A stretch of DNA of 25,194 nt from Bacteroidaceae bacterium (GTDB lineage: Bacteria; Bacteroidota; Bacteroidia; Bacteroidales; Bacteroidaceae): contig CAAGDO010000272.1 in NCBI GenBank assembly GCA_900768625.1, positions 1 through 25,194 on the forward strand, given 5' to 3'. Both the position numbers and the translations under genes were made by a program. A model generated the notes under the pieces. It searched no databases and was not told the origin of the DNA. It saw only the letters and a list, made by a program, of their open reading frames with translations. Positions 25,026 to 25,194 of this stretch are shown piece after piece (position 1 is the stretch's first letter; each line of letters begins with the position of its first letter).

Positions 25026-25116
25026 CACTAGCTCCACTAGCGCCACTAGAAGGCTGGCGCCGCAAGCCCAGCTTCTCGCTCGGGAAAAACTAGTGGAGCT
25101 AGTAGAGCTAGTGGAG
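25026..25116. repeat. inverted array of 9-bp CTAGTGGAG-type repeats
   Basis: The right arm (25090-25116) is three 9-bp units CTAGTGGAG, CTAGTAGAG and CTAGTGGAG. The left arm (25026-25049) holds the reverse-complement units (CACTAG, CTCCACTAG, CGCCACTAG). The two arms can pair into a stem of about 24 bp around a 40-nt GC-rich loop. It lies just beyond the rRNA terminator. Possibly a dispersed repetitive element. Confidence 0.65.
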
Positions 25117-25130
25117 CATGAACAAAAAAA

Positions 25131-25160
25131 AGCCTCACCTGAATTGCTTCAAGTGAGGCT
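25131..25160 (-). terminator. rho-independent terminator of the rRNA operon
   Basis: AGCCTCAC and GTGAGGCT form an 8-bp stem, extended by TGAA/TTCA after one mismatch, with a TTGC loop. On the - strand it is followed by a run of eight T (+ strand A at 25123-25130). It lies 12 bp beyond the 5S rRNA end. Confidence 0.85.
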
Positions 25161-25172
25161 CATAGGAAAAAA

Positions 25173-25194
25173 GTTGGCGGCGACCTACTCTCCC
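25173..25194 (-). rRNA. rrf: 5S rRNA, 3' end only (runs off the right edge)
   Basis: On the - strand the last bases read GGGAGAGTAGGTCGCCGCCA, the conserved 3' end of bacterial 5S rRNA, followed by a terminator. Only about 22 nt are in the window; the rest of the rRNA operon should lie to the right. Confidence 0.85.

Overview
The window looks like a chromosomal segment of a Bacteroidales bacterium, most likely a Prevotella-type member of the Bacteroidota. Several intergenic regions carry the Bacteroidota -7 promoter box TAnnTTTG, once with a well-placed -33 TTTG. The gene content also fits: type IX secretion (T9SS) C-terminal sorting domains, a cluster of GH92 alpha-mannosidases, a carboxynorspermidine-synthase type dehydrogenase, and short Bacteroidales-type secreted proteins. 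The assignment rests on these features and remembered families, not on a database search.

Layout. 1-358 holds no convincing gene. 359-551 is copy A of a 193-bp miniature transposable element (MITE). Immediately after it, 570-6602 is a tightly packed four-gene + strand operon of exported proteins: a small T9SS-sorted protein, a large T9SS-sorted protein built of three degenerate modules, a related exported protein without a sorting domain, and a T9SS-sorted subtilisin-like (S8) protease. A long hairpin follows. Next come a small secreted protein made of six exact 18-residue repeats (- strand) and a Fur-family regulator (+). 8079-10682 is clpB on the - strand. An isolated MITE end lies downstream of clpB, and complete MITE copy B (10818-11010) lies upstream, followed directly by a second, unrelated 113-bp palindromic element. 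11170-13419 (-) is a CPA2-type cation:proton antiporter. The gap after it contains a 73-bp-period tandem duplication that carries two - strand promoter boxes.

13763-20492 is a + strand cluster of three GH92 glycosidases. The first carries, at a constant +1 offset, every catalytic and alpha-1,2-specificity residue I remember for Bacteroides thetaiotaomicron BT3990. The other two lack the specificity pair and so probably cut other linkages. Together they would strip alpha-mannosides (host N-glycans or yeast mannan) in the periplasm or at the cell surface. No SusC/SusD pair is present here. 20637-22238 encodes an acidic protein of unknown function, with an ideal promoter and an in-frame poly-aspartate microsatellite. 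On the - strand, an acyl-ACP thioesterase, a small DUF4488-like exported protein and a saccharopine-dehydrogenase-family enzyme (spermidine synthesis) follow each other with short gaps. The right edge enters the 3' end of a 5S rRNA gene (-) with its terminator, so an rRNA operon lies just outside the window.

The least-explained items are the MITE family (8 differences between copies, terminal inverted repeats, 3-bp target duplications), its position 18 bp ahead of the secreted-protein operon, the modular secreted proteins of that operon, and the duplicated promoter repeat ahead of the antiporter. I did not find clear evidence of a wholly new defence or mobile system.
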